Shown: positions 44,826 to 52,632 of the stretch, piece by piece
Position numbering within the stretch: position 1 is the stretch's first letter
Layout: each line of letters opens with the position of its first letter
Assembly: GCF_018069865.1 (NCBI RefSeq)
Contig: NZ_JAGQDG010000009.1
Location: 174,215-238,214, forward strand
Origin: Ideonella paludis
GTDB taxonomy: Bacteria; Pseudomonadota; Gammaproteobacteria; Burkholderiales; Burkholderiaceae_C
Direction of reading: 5' to 3'
Length of the DNA: 64,000 nt
The notes under the pieces: model-generated
What the model was told of the DNA's origin: nothing
Seen by the model: the letters and a program-made list of their open reading frames with translations, nothing else
Database searches by the model: none
Program-made: the position numbers and the translations under genes

Positions 44826-45830
44826 ATGCCTGTCATCAATGCCGCCAGTGCTGCCGCCTTTGCGGCCCCGTGGTATCAAGCCACCCACCAGCCCGTGATG
44901 CGCAAGATGCATCGCATCGAAGCCACCGGGGGCACACAAGACGCCGTCGACGCTGTGTTGAACTACCCCTTCGAGCGCCTGATCTATGCGGAAGGCGACT
45001 CCTGGTTCGACAAATTCACTCCCCTGCTGGAGACTGGCACCAACCTGCTGGATGCCATCTCCACCCCCTATTTCACAGGGGTGGTAGACGTCTCACACAT
45101 TGGCGATGTGGTGTCGGACATGGTGCGAGGCGGCCAGCGCCGCCAGACCGAAGCCATGTTCCAGCTCTTCGACTTTGACGCCATCCTCTTCTCCGGCGGC
45201 GGCAACGACTTGAAAAACCTGTTTGCCGAGCTGTACGACGCCCAACACAGCCAAGCCCTCTCGGGCCAGACCCTGGCACCGGCCCATTTTGTGCAGCTGC
45301 TGGCGGGCCAAATGGCCTCGCCCCAGGCGGATGAGTTTTTTGACGAGGTGATCACGCAGATCAAGGCCTTTGTCACCCTGCGCGACCGCGCCGGCAGCGC
45401 CAAGACGCGCAAAGCGCCCATCCTGGTCAACGGCTATGACTACATCCAGCCCCGCCCGGTCACGGGCGCGTTGGTGGGCGGCCTGCTCAAGGTGGCCGGC
45501 CCTTGGCTCTACCCATCCATGAAACGTGCAGGTTTGAGTGACGGCCAGATGTTCTCAGCGGCCCGCGCTGTGGTGGACAAGCTCAATGAGCGCCTGCACG
45601 CCGAAGTGGCGGTGCTGCCCAATGTGCATGTGATTGACGCACGCGGCCTGCTCGACCCCGCCCTGCCCGGCTCCAACACCGCCAGCGGCGATTGGCTGGA
45701 CGAGATCCACCCCAACAAGGCCGGCTTTAGCAAACTGGCCCGCCACCGCTGGGACGCTGCGCTGGCGCAACTGCTGGGCTGGCGGCCCAATATGGCGGAC
45801 TTGATTCCGCCACTGGACTTTGATCGCTGA
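44826..45830 (+). CDS. SGNH/GDSL hydrolase-like protein
   Basis: A 334-residue protein with the SGNH hydrolase blocks: catalytic Ser59 in YAEGDSWFDKF, GGGNDLK as the Gly/Asn block, and DEIHPNKAGFSKLA with the Asp-His pair near the C terminus. No signal peptide is obvious, although the start is Ala-rich. The substrate (an ester or carbohydrate acetyl group) is unknown. A strong AAGGAGG site precedes the ATG. It is divergent from htpG and shares only the 173-base promoter region, in which a -10-like TACAGT lies at 44795-44800. Confidence 0.82.
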   Translation: MPVINAASAAAFAAPWYQATHQPVMRKMHRIEATGGTQDAVDAVLNYPFERLIYAEGDSWFDKFTPLLETGTNLLDAISTPYFTGVVDVSHIGDVVSDMVRGGQRRQTEAMFQLFDFDAILFSGGGNDLKNLFAELYDAQHSQALSGQTLAPAHFVQLLAGQMASPQADEFFDEVITQIKAFVTLRDRAGSAKTRKAPILVNGYDYIQPRPVTGALVGGLLKVAGPWLYPSMKRAGLSDGQMFSAARAVVDKLNERLHAEVAVLPNVHVIDARGLLDPALPGSNTASGDWLDEIHPNKAGFSKLARHRWDAALAQLLGWRPNMADLIPPLDFDR

Positions 45831-45889
45831 GACGGCGACAAGATGGGGTCGGGCCCAGCCCGGCGCCTGGGGCCGCCACAACCTGAGGC

Positions 45890-47593
45890 TCAGGCTTCCC
45901 AGATCGTGGCCTCATCACCTGGCCGGGCGTGGATAACGCCCTCGCCCGCCAGTTTCAGCAAATGGGCCGTCAGCGAGCGGGCTGCAATGCCATGGCGCTG
46001 CACGGGCACATCGCCATAGACCGCTGGCACCAGAGCCACCGCGGTGCTGGGCCCACTGGCCTGCAGGGCGGCCAGTACCTTGGCCTCGCGGGCGCGGCGG
46101 TGGGCCAGCAGCTTGCGGACCTCGGCATGGGGCTCGGCCATCAAAAAGCCGTGGCCGGGGGCGAACCAACGCAGCGCCATCGTCAACAGGCGCTCCAGCG
46201 AACGGAAGTAAGCCGACATGTCGCCATCCGGCGGGTTGATGACCACGGTGGAGCCTTGCATGATGTGGTCGCCCGTGAAGAGCGTCTCTTCCTCTTGCAA
46301 GAGCCAGCACAGGTGGTTGGCCGCATGGCCCGGGGTGTGAACCGCTTGCAGATGGGTGTGCGCCCCCAGCGTCAACACGTCGCCGTCCAAAGCCGAGTGA
46401 TCCGGCTGAAACGCCGTGTCTTGCCACTCTGGGTTCAGCGCTGCCAAACCCACCAAGGGCGCGCCGGTCAAAGCCTTGAGCGCCTGAGCGGCGGGCGAAT
46501 GGTCTTTGTGGGTGTGGGTCACCACGATGCGCGCCACGCGGCGCGGGCCCACAGCCGCCATCACCGCTTGCAGGTGGGCCGCCGTGTCGGCATCGTCGGG
46601 CCCAGGGTCCAGCACGGTGACCTCGGCGCTGCCGGGCTCAGCGATGAGATAGGTGTTGGTGCCTGGCCCGGTCATCACCGAGCCGTTGTTGCAGGTGACG
46701 CGCGTGATGCGCGGTGACAGGGCCACGGCGCGCAGCGGTGGCAGCTCAAAACACACCCCTCCGCGCCCTTGAGGGTCAAGCCGGCCGATTTCGGCCCAGG
46801 CGGGCTCATCGGGCAGCACGGGCCGTCCCTTGCCCGCGGCGTTCTGCCCCAAGCGCGGCATCATCAGCGGTGGATGCTGGCGACCCCGCGCCTCCTCCAA
46901 GATGGCCTGCACCGTGTCGAAGCGGGCCAGGTCTTGCAGCGTGCGCGTGGTGACCGGCAAGAGCTTGAGCCCCGCCTTCAGGGCCTCGGCCGGCGTGAAC
47001 CAGGCCAGCTCTTGGGCCTCGCCTTCATCAGCTTGCGCCACCTGCCCCTCGGGCAAGCGCGCCACATAAAACCGCGTGTTGAAGCGCTTGGGAATGCCCG
47101 GCGGCGTCAGCCAATGCGAGTGATACACCAGCGCATCGAGTTGGAGGCGCAAGTCGTGCGCCTCACACAGGGCCACAAAGTCGGCGCCGGTGACCGACGC
47201 CTTGCGCTCCTGCGCTGTGGGCCAACTGGCCGGCGTGCGGCCCGAACGCGCGAACAGCACACCCACTTCTTCAAAGCACTCGCGCACCGCCGCCACGCTG
47301 TAATCCAACGCCCCACTCGCCAGCCCCAGCCGGGCATTGGCCGCCGCGGGCGTGTCACCCTCGCAGCGCGCGTGCAAGGCCGCATCCACCGCATCCAGCA
47401 CCCCACCCGGAAACACCCACACGCCACTGCGCAAGTCGTTATCTCGCTCTGCGCGGCGCAGCATCAGCACCTGAGGCGCGCCAGGGCTCGCGGCCTCAGC
47501 AGGGGCTTCGCGCAGCACGATCACACTGGCGGCCAAGCGAGCGCCAGCAAACAAGTCCGGCAGAGGGGGTTCCAAGTCTTGGGGAATGTTCAT
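45890..47593 (-). CDS. NUDIX hydrolase fused to a metallo-beta-lactamase domain
   Basis: A 567-residue fusion. Residues about 20-230 form a NUDIX domain with a split box: FPGGVLDA (61-68) and, after an insert, RECFEEVGVLF (104-114), like the coenzyme A diphosphatases NUDT7/19. Residues about 290-500 form an MBL domain with THTHKDHS, the later His in HTPGHAANH and TGDHIM; a winged-helix-like tail follows, as in LACTB2. The reactions are presumably hydrolysis of a nucleoside diphosphate derivative and of a thioester or phosphoester, but substrates are unknown. A -10-like TAAACT lies 6 bases before the ATG, with no Shine-Dalgarno site. Confidence 0.88.
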   Translation of the reverse strand: MNIPQDLEPPLPDLFAGARLAASVIVLREAPAEAASPGAPQVLMLRRAERDNDLRSGVWVFPGGVLDAVDAALHARCEGDTPAAANARLGLASGALDYSVAAVRECFEEVGVLFARSGRTPASWPTAQERKASVTGADFVALCEAHDLRLQLDALVYHSHWLTPPGIPKRFNTRFYVARLPEGQVAQADEGEAQELAWFTPAEALKAGLKLLPVTTRTLQDLARFDTVQAILEEARGRQHPPLMMPRLGQNAAGKGRPVLPDEPAWAEIGRLDPQGRGGVCFELPPLRAVALSPRITRVTCNNGSVMTGPGTNTYLIAEPGSAEVTVLDPGPDDADTAAHLQAVMAAVGPRRVARIVVTHTHKDHSPAAQALKALTGAPLVGLAALNPEWQDTAFQPDHSALDGDVLTLGAHTHLQAVHTPGHAANHLCWLLQEEETLFTGDHIMQGSTVVINPPDGDMSAYFRSLERLLTMALRWFAPGHGFLMAEPHAEVRKLLAHRRAREAKVLAALQASGPSTAVALVPAVYGDVPVQRHGIAARSLTAHLLKLAGEGVIHARPGDEATIWEA

Positions 47594-47599
47594 GGGTCG

Positions 47600-47605
47600 A
47601 GTTTA
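47600..47605 (-). promoter_or_regulatory. -10-like TAAACT box before the NUDIX-MBL gene
   Basis: Minus-strand TAAACT (plus 47600-47605) lies 6 bases before the ATG at 47593, predicting a leaderless transcript. A plus-strand TAGTGT (47604-47609) overlaps it and could serve the divergent oxygenase gene 12 bases further on, so the two promoters probably exclude each other. Confidence 0.4.
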
Positions 47606-47620
47606 GTGTGCTGTGGCAGC

Positions 47621-48346
47621 ATGGCATCTGTGCTGTGGAAACCACTTCGAATGACCGCTGCGGAAAACTTAGATCAACTGGGCGTACTGTCGATTCCCGG
47701 CGTCCTGACGGCGCCGCAATGTGCAGATATCGAGCGTGAGCTGGCTCCTTTGGTCAGCGACTCCGCGGGCACACGGCAATTGCTTCAAGAACGCTGGTGC
47801 AAAGCGTTGGCCACGCAATTGCGTGAGCACCCTTCCTTAAAGCAGTTGCTCGCTTCTACGCCGCGTGCCGTTCAATGCACTTACTTCGAGAAGGACCGCC
47901 TGCGTACCTGGCTGGTCAGCCTGCATCAAGACCTCTCTATTCCCGTGGCGCAGCGTGTTGAAGCTTTGGGGTGGCAGGGATGGTCTTTGAAGCAAGGGCA
48001 ATGGTTTGTTCAAGCTCCCCCAACGGTGCTGGCGAGCTTGGTCGCCGTGAGGCTGCATCTGGATCCTTGCGGCCCAGAGGACGGGCCGCTCAGGGTGCTG
48101 TGCGGAACGCACCTGCACGGCGTCATTGATGCAGAGCTGGCTCCGGGATGGCGACAACGCGCCGCTGAACAGACTTGCGTGGCGCATGTGGGGGATGTTG
48201 TATGCATGCGCCCTTTGCTGCTGCATGCATCCTCGAAAGCGACTGGCACCAGCCGGCGCCGAGTCTTGCACTTTGTTTTTGGGCCGGCGAGCCTGCCCAA
48301 CGGCCTGCGATGGCCCGACCTCGCGGACTCTGCATGCCCCAACTGA
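47621..48346 (+). CDS. PhyH-type Fe(II)/2-oxoglutarate dioxygenase
   Basis: A 241-residue protein of the phytanoyl-CoA dioxygenase-like type. The metal triad can be placed as His102 and Asp104 in LHQDLS and His202 in LLLHASSKA, with the 2-oxoglutarate-binding Arg at 212-214 (TSRRRVLHF). The central GPLRVLCGTHLHG fits the family. The substrate is unknown; known relatives hydroxylate lipids, amino acids or ectoine. Starts at 47621 (ATG) or 47651 (ATG) are both possible; I prefer the first. The 3' end overlaps the ferredoxin gene by 13 bases, so the two may act together. Confidence 0.8.
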   Translation: MASVLWKPLRMTAAENLDQLGVLSIPGVLTAPQCADIERELAPLVSDSAGTRQLLQERWCKALATQLREHPSLKQLLASTPRAVQCTYFEKDRLRTWLVSLHQDLSIPVAQRVEALGWQGWSLKQGQWFVQAPPTVLASLVAVRLHLDPCGPEDGPLRVLCGTHLHGVIDAELAPGWRQRAAEQTCVAHVGDVVCMRPLLLHASSKATGTSRRRVLHFVFGPASLPNGLRWPDLADSACPN

Positions 48347-48618
48347 CCATCACCCCTGCCGGTTGGACCCTGCCGATAGAGCCCGGCCAAAGCCTGCTGG
48401 AAGCAGCCTTGAGCGCTGGCGTGCGGCTGGCGAAGTCCTGTCGCAACGGCACCTGCCGTGCGTGCTTGTGCCCGATGACGTCGGGGCAGGTGCGCTATCG
48501 GGTGGAGTGGCCCGGCTTGAGCACCGAGGAGCGTGAGCAAGGGCTGGTGCTGCCCTGTGTGGCGGAGGCGCTGGGGGATGTGACCCTGCATGCGCCGTCG
48601 GCCACTCAGACGCTCTGA
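48334..48618 (+). CDS. 2Fe-2S ferredoxin, plant type
   Basis: A 94-residue ferredoxin. The cluster ligands follow the plant-type spacing: Cys36, Cys41, Cys44 (SCRNGTCRAC) and Cys75 (VLPCVAEA). An extra Cys46 is next to the cluster loop. It is a one-electron carrier. The start overlaps the end of the oxygenase gene in another frame (ATG at 48334), which suggests co-expression. Its own 3' end overlaps the convergent acetyltransferase gene by 13 bases. No matching reductase is nearby. Confidence 0.88.
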   Translation: MPQLTITPAGWTLPIEPGQSLLEAALSAGVRLAKSCRNGTCRACLCPMTSGQVRYRVEWPGLSTEEREQGLVLPCVAEALGDVTLHAPSATQTL

Positions 48619-49142
48619 AGATCGGCTTCTGTCGGCTCGCGCCACCAAAAGAGCTGGGTGAAGCTGCCATCGGCATTGGCTCGCAAGCCGCCTTTGAGCA
48701 TGCCGGCCTTGCTCAAGACTTGTTGAGATCGCAGGTGGGCCGGGTTGACCGTGGCAGCGATCTGCGTCGGGGAAAAGTTCTTGGCGATGTACTCGAGCAT
48801 GCCGCGTACCGCCTCGGTGGCATAGCCTTGGCCCCAGTGCTCGCGCGCCAAAGCGTATTTGATCTCGCCCAAGGGCCGCAGCTCGGGATGCACTACACCA
48901 CAAAAGCCCAGCACCACCTCGTCAGACCGCCGGCACAGCGCGGCCATGCCATAGCCCTTGAGCGCATAGCGCTGCTCGATCACGGCGAGCCATTCTTGGC
49001 AACGCTCGGCCGTCAGCGCCTCGCCATCTCCCACATAGCGCATGGCCTCGGCATCGCCGTAAACGGCCACCATGGCCGCGAGGTCATCCGCCGTCGGTGG
49101 GCGGGCGCCCAGCCTGGCGGTCTCGAACAGCCAAACGCTCAT
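48606..49142 (-). CDS. GNAT family N-acetyltransferase, RimJ/RimL-like
   Basis: A 178-residue acetyltransferase. It begins ETARLGARPPTADDLAAMVA, the usual RimJ/RimL start, and the acetyl-CoA region reads GEIKYALAREHWGQGYATEA followed by NPAHLRSQQVLSKAG, where the Asn/Ser-rich helix closes the fold. Substrates in this group include ribosomal proteins and small amines; none can be assigned. The ATG overlaps the stop of the condensing-enzyme gene by four bases, so it is expressed with it. Confidence 0.88.
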   Translation of the reverse strand: MSVWLFETARLGARPPTADDLAAMVAVYGDAEAMRYVGDGEALTAERCQEWLAVIEQRYALKGYGMAALCRRSDEVVLGFCGVVHPELRPLGEIKYALAREHWGQGYATEAVRGMLEYIAKNFSPTQIAATVNPAHLRSQQVLSKAGMLKGGLRANADGSFTQLFWWREPTEADLQSV

Positions 49143-50260
49143 TGGCGGCGCAAGAGCACCGAGCCGATGGAATATCCCGCGCCAAAAGAGCAGATGACGC
49201 CCAAGTCTCCCTTGGCCATGTCGCCTCGGGTTTCGTGAAAGGCAATGATGGAGCCAGCCGACGAGGTGTTGGCATAGCGGTCGAGGATGAGCGGCGCGAC
49301 TTCGGCGTCGGGCTCCTGCCCCAGCAGCTTGCGGATGATGAACTGGTTCATGCCCAGGTTGGCTTGGTGCAGCCAGAAGCGGCGCACCTGCGGCGCGGTG
49401 AAGCCCAGGGCTTCAAGGTGCGCGCTGATGTGGGCGGCGGCCATGGGCACCACCTCTTTGAAGACCTTGCGGCCTTCTTGGCGGAAGGTTTTGTCGCGGG
49501 CGTCATGCGGCGTGTCTTCACAGCGGTTCATGAAGCCAAAGTTGTTGCGGATGTTGTTGGAAAACTGGGTCGACAGCTTGGTGCCCAGGATCTCAAAACA
49601 ATCACTGCTGCGGGCTTCATCAGCCCGCTCCACCACGGTGGCGGTGCAGACATCGCCAAAGATGAAGTGGCAGTCGCGGTCGCGCCATTCCAGGTGGGCT
49701 GAAGTGATCTCGGGGTTGACCACCAGCACCCGGCGTGCGCTGCCCGAGCGCACAGCGTTGTAAGCCTGCTCAATGGCAAAGGTGGCGGTGGAGCAGGCCA
49801 CGTTCATGTCGAAACCATAGCCTTGGGCGCCAATGCCTTGCTGAATCTCCACCGCCATGGCCGGATAGGCGCGCTGCATGTTCGAGGCACCGCAGATCAC
49901 GGCATCGATCTCATGCCCCTCTCGGCCGGCCGCTGCCAGTGCTTTTTGGGCGGCATCCACACCGATCTCGGCCATCAAGGACATCTGGTCGTCGGGGCGC
50001 GGCTCAAACTTGGGATACATGCGCGCCGGGTCCAGCACACCAGCCTTGTCCATCACAAAGCGCTGCTTGATGCCCGAGGCTTTTTCGATGAATTCCACAC
50101 TGGAGGGCGACAAGGGCTCGCGCTCGCCAGCGGCGATGGCCACCGCATGTTCAGCGTTATAGCGCTCGGTGTAGGCATTGAAAGCCTCGACCAGTTCGGC
50201 ATTGGTGATGACATGAGGCGCCTGGAACAAGCCGGTGCCGCTGATGACGACTGCTGTCAT
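49139..50260 (-). CDS. Beta-ketoacyl-ACP synthase III-like condensing enzyme
   Basis: A 373-residue thiolase-fold condensing enzyme of the FabH type. The catalytic triad is Cys156 in NVACSTATF, His in FWLHQANLGMN and Asn in RYANTSSAGS. It is longer than FabH (about 320) because of N-terminal and central inserts, and resembles the FabH-like enzymes that prime fatty acid synthesis from medium-chain acyl-CoA. The exact primer is inference. I chose the ATG at 50260; a GTG at 50284 is possible. No fatty-acid synthesis operon is adjacent; the next minus-strand gene upstream is phasin-like. Confidence 0.88.
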   Translation of the reverse strand: MTAVVISGTGLFQAPHVITNAELVEAFNAYTERYNAEHAVAIAAGEREPLSPSSVEFIEKASGIKQRFVMDKAGVLDPARMYPKFEPRPDDQMSLMAEIGVDAAQKALAAAGREGHEIDAVICGASNMQRAYPAMAVEIQQGIGAQGYGFDMNVACSTATFAIEQAYNAVRSGSARRVLVVNPEITSAHLEWRDRDCHFIFGDVCTATVVERADEARSSDCFEILGTKLSTQFSNNIRNNFGFMNRCEDTPHDARDKTFRQEGRKVFKEVVPMAAAHISAHLEALGFTAPQVRRFWLHQANLGMNQFIIRKLLGQEPDAEVAPLILDRYANTSSAGSIIAFHETRGDMAKGDLGVICSFGAGYSIGSVLLRRQ

Positions 50261-50289
50261 GGTGGATGAGGGTTGGTGAGACACAGCGC

Positions 50290-50311
50290 GCCTGAGCCCA
50301 CGGGCTCAGGC
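50290..50311 (-). terminator. Strong hairpin between the phasin-like and condensing-enzyme genes
   Basis: GCCTGAGCCC (50290-50299) and GGGCTCAGGC (50302-50311) form a perfect 10-bp stem with a 2-base centre. It lies 64 bases after the phasin-like stop (minus strand) and before the condensing-enzyme start. No T-run follows on either strand, so it may be a pause, processing or Rho-linked site. Confidence 0.5.
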
Positions 50312-50374
50312 GGCACGAAAAAGCGGGAGGCGAGAGTGTCTGCGCCCACGCCCGCCGCCTCTAGAGAAGCCGCT

Positions 50375-51070
50375 CTACTTCTTGGCCCGGCTGCTCTTGG
50401 CCGCTGGGGCAGGAGCAGCGGCCACACCGCCCTGGCTGAAGGCATCCGACAAGCCCAGCAGCACGCCGCTGACCATGGCGGTGTAGCTGTCGGCCAGGGT
50501 TTGCACGGCCTTGAGGCTGGCGGCGCGGCTGTCCCGCAAGGTGGTTTGCATCTGGTCGGTGAGCTGGGCCACGGTGGCGGTGGCCTGCAGGCCGGATTGG
50601 CTGCCGGCCTTTTGGAACTGCTCCATGACTTGGCTCCAGGGGCCGGTCATCGGCGCGTCGGCGCCGGCCGCCGCCTTTTTGATGGCGGCAAACATCGTGT
50701 CTTCAAATTTCTCCAGGTTGGAGAGGGCCTCTTGCAACGGTTTTTGCTGCAAGCTCATGCCTTGGTCCACAAAGCGCTGCAGCGCCAGCTTGTTGGCCTC
50801 GACGGCTTTGATCAACGCGTCATCCAAGCCCGCCACGGCCGAATTGAGCAAACCCTCAGGGTCGACATTGGTGTTTTGCGCCGCCCCAGCACTGGCCGCT
50901 TGGGTCACGGACTTGACCACCGCACGAATGTTCTTCAGGCTCAGCTCTCGCCCTTGCAGGGCCTTGAGCGTGGCGTCGGTGACGCCCTTGCGCAACTGCG
51001 CCGTGCCCTTGGCGCTGGCTTGGGCAAATTGCTGGATCAGGGCGTCTTGGTCGATACCGGACTTGAGCAT
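50375..51070 (-). CDS. Phasin-like helical protein
   Basis: A 231-residue, almost wholly helical, Ala/Gln/Leu-rich protein with no signal or membrane segment. Stretches such as VEANKLALQRFVDQGMSLQQ and ALSNLEKFEDTMFAAIKKAA resemble phasins, which coat polyhydroxyalkanoate granules. The C-terminal tail (AAAPAPAAKSSRAKK) is the Ala/Pro/Lys-rich type seen in such proteins. The N-terminal part (TDATLKALQGRELSLKNIRA) also recalls a small family of unknown function. No PHA synthase is in the window, so the phasin role is tentative. AGGAGA precedes the ATG. Confidence 0.65.
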   Translation of the reverse strand: MLKSGIDQDALIQQFAQASAKGTAQLRKGVTDATLKALQGRELSLKNIRAVVKSVTQAASAGAAQNTNVDPEGLLNSAVAGLDDALIKAVEANKLALQRFVDQGMSLQQKPLQEALSNLEKFEDTMFAAIKKAAAGADAPMTGPWSQVMEQFQKAGSQSGLQATATVAQLTDQMQTTLRDSRAASLKAVQTLADSYTAMVSGVLLGLSDAFSQGGVAAAPAPAAKSSRAKK

Positions 51071-51175
51071 GGGTTCTCCTGAGGGTTGGTGAATGACTGA
51101 GCCATCCTACGCCCAGACCTTACGCCAGCCCGTGCGTCGTGTGCAGAGGGCAAGCCCGAGGCCGCCCAGGCAGGC

Positions 51176-52609
51176 TCAGTCCAAGGGCGGCGCAATCTGC
51201 TCGGCCCAGTCCATCAGGGCGCCCAGCAGGTCTTGGGCGGCGTCGTCGGCCGACTCCCCCAACTCGTCAATGCGGTCTTGGAAGGCCTGCAAGCTGAGGC
51301 CCCCGCCCACCCCATGGTGCAAGCGCTCCACGCAGTGCTGCTGCCAGCGAGCGCGCTCGGTGGCGTCCAGGCTCTGGGCAAAGTTGCGGGCACGCCAGCG
51401 GAAGTGCAGCTCGCCCAGGCGCGGGTCGTCAAAGCTGGCGCGGCGCTGGGCGTCCAGATCCTCGGGCCGCGCCCGCAGGCGGTCCAAGCGGCCGCGGTCT
51501 TGCGGGCCCACAAAGCCGCCGTAGAGGTCTTCATCGACATCGGCGGGCTCTCCCCGCTCTGGGCGGGCAAACACATCAGGCCAGATGCCGGCCATGCGCG
51601 CCCCACCCTGGGCCGCCAGCTCGGCATGGCGCAAGGCCTGGGCCATGTCCATGCCCCAGCGCTCGGCCATGGCCGGGCTCAGGGTGCGCAAGTTGGCAAT
51701 GACGATGGGCGATTTGTTGACATGGATGCTCTTGAGCGGCAGTCGTGTGACGCCTTCGGGCAGCTCTTCGGCGCGGGTGAACACCCGCTCGCGGATCTGG
51801 GCCGCGTTCAGGCCAAACAGCTCGGTCGGGTCTTGGGCCAGGTCCCAGACGATGAGTTCGTTCTTGTTGGTCGGGTGCGGCGCCAGCGGCCAGACCACGG
51901 CCAGGCAGCCCCGCTCCACGCCATACATGCCCGAGATGTGCAAAAACGGGCGGCCCACGCCGATTTCGTCCCACACGGCCTGCTTGTGGCGCAGCCGCAG
52001 GCAGAAGTCCCAGAGCTTGGGCTGTTTCGTCTTGATCAGCCGAGCCAAGGCGACGGTGGCTCGCACGTCAGAGAGCGCATCGTGCGCCGCTTCGTGGCTC
52101 AGGCCATTGGCGGCGGTGAGGTGCTCCAGCTTGAATGACGGCCGGCCATCCTCGTGCTGGGGCCACTCAATCCCCTCGGGCCGCAGCGCCCAGGTGCAGC
52201 GCACCACGTCCAGCAGGTCCCAGCGGCCGCAGTCGTTTTTGTACTCGCGCGCATAAGGGTCGATGAGGTTGCGCCAGAACAGGTGGCGGGTCACTTCATC
52301 GTCGAAGCGGATGGTGTTGTAGCCCACGCCGATGGTGCCGGGCTGCGACAAGGCCTTTTCAATCGTCGCCGCAAAGAGGTGCTCGGGCAGGCCCTGGGCT
52401 TGGCAATGCTGAGGCAGGATACCGGTGAGCAAGCAGGCTTCAGGGTCAGGCAGTGCATCGAGCGGGGGCTGGCAATAGTGCATCAGCGGCTCGCCGATCT
52501 CGTTCAGATCAGCATCGGTGCGCACCCCCGCAAACTGGGAAGGACGGTCGCGGCGCGGCACCCGGCCAAAGGTTTCGTAGTCGTGCCAGAAAAAGCTGAA
52601 TTCACTCAT
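51176..52609 (-). CDS. sbcB: Exodeoxyribonuclease I
   Basis: A 477-residue 3'-5' exonuclease degrading single-stranded DNA. The DEDD nuclease domain begins FSFFWHDYETFGRVPRRDRP (Asp and Glu metal ligands), then GYNTIRFDDEVTRHLFWRNL and AHDALSDVRATVALA. The SH3-like and C-terminal domains of ExoI follow (LPLKSIHVNKSPIVI, FRWRARNFAQSLDATERARW). The ATG at 52609 gives the standard start. It takes part in recombination and mismatch repair. A periplasmic DNA ligase gene is 23 bases upstream on the same strand, giving a possible two-gene DNA-processing unit. Confidence 0.95.
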   Translation of the reverse strand: MSEFSFFWHDYETFGRVPRRDRPSQFAGVRTDADLNEIGEPLMHYCQPPLDALPDPEACLLTGILPQHCQAQGLPEHLFAATIEKALSQPGTIGVGYNTIRFDDEVTRHLFWRNLIDPYAREYKNDCGRWDLLDVVRCTWALRPEGIEWPQHEDGRPSFKLEHLTAANGLSHEAAHDALSDVRATVALARLIKTKQPKLWDFCLRLRHKQAVWDEIGVGRPFLHISGMYGVERGCLAVVWPLAPHPTNKNELIVWDLAQDPTELFGLNAAQIRERVFTRAEELPEGVTRLPLKSIHVNKSPIVIANLRTLSPAMAERWGMDMAQALRHAELAAQGGARMAGIWPDVFARPERGEPADVDEDLYGGFVGPQDRGRLDRLRARPEDLDAQRRASFDDPRLGELHFRWRARNFAQSLDATERARWQQHCVERLHHGVGGGLSLQAFQDRIDELGESADDAAQDLLGALMDWAEQIAPPLD

Positions 52610-52632
52610 GGGGCGACGATAACTCAGCGGCC

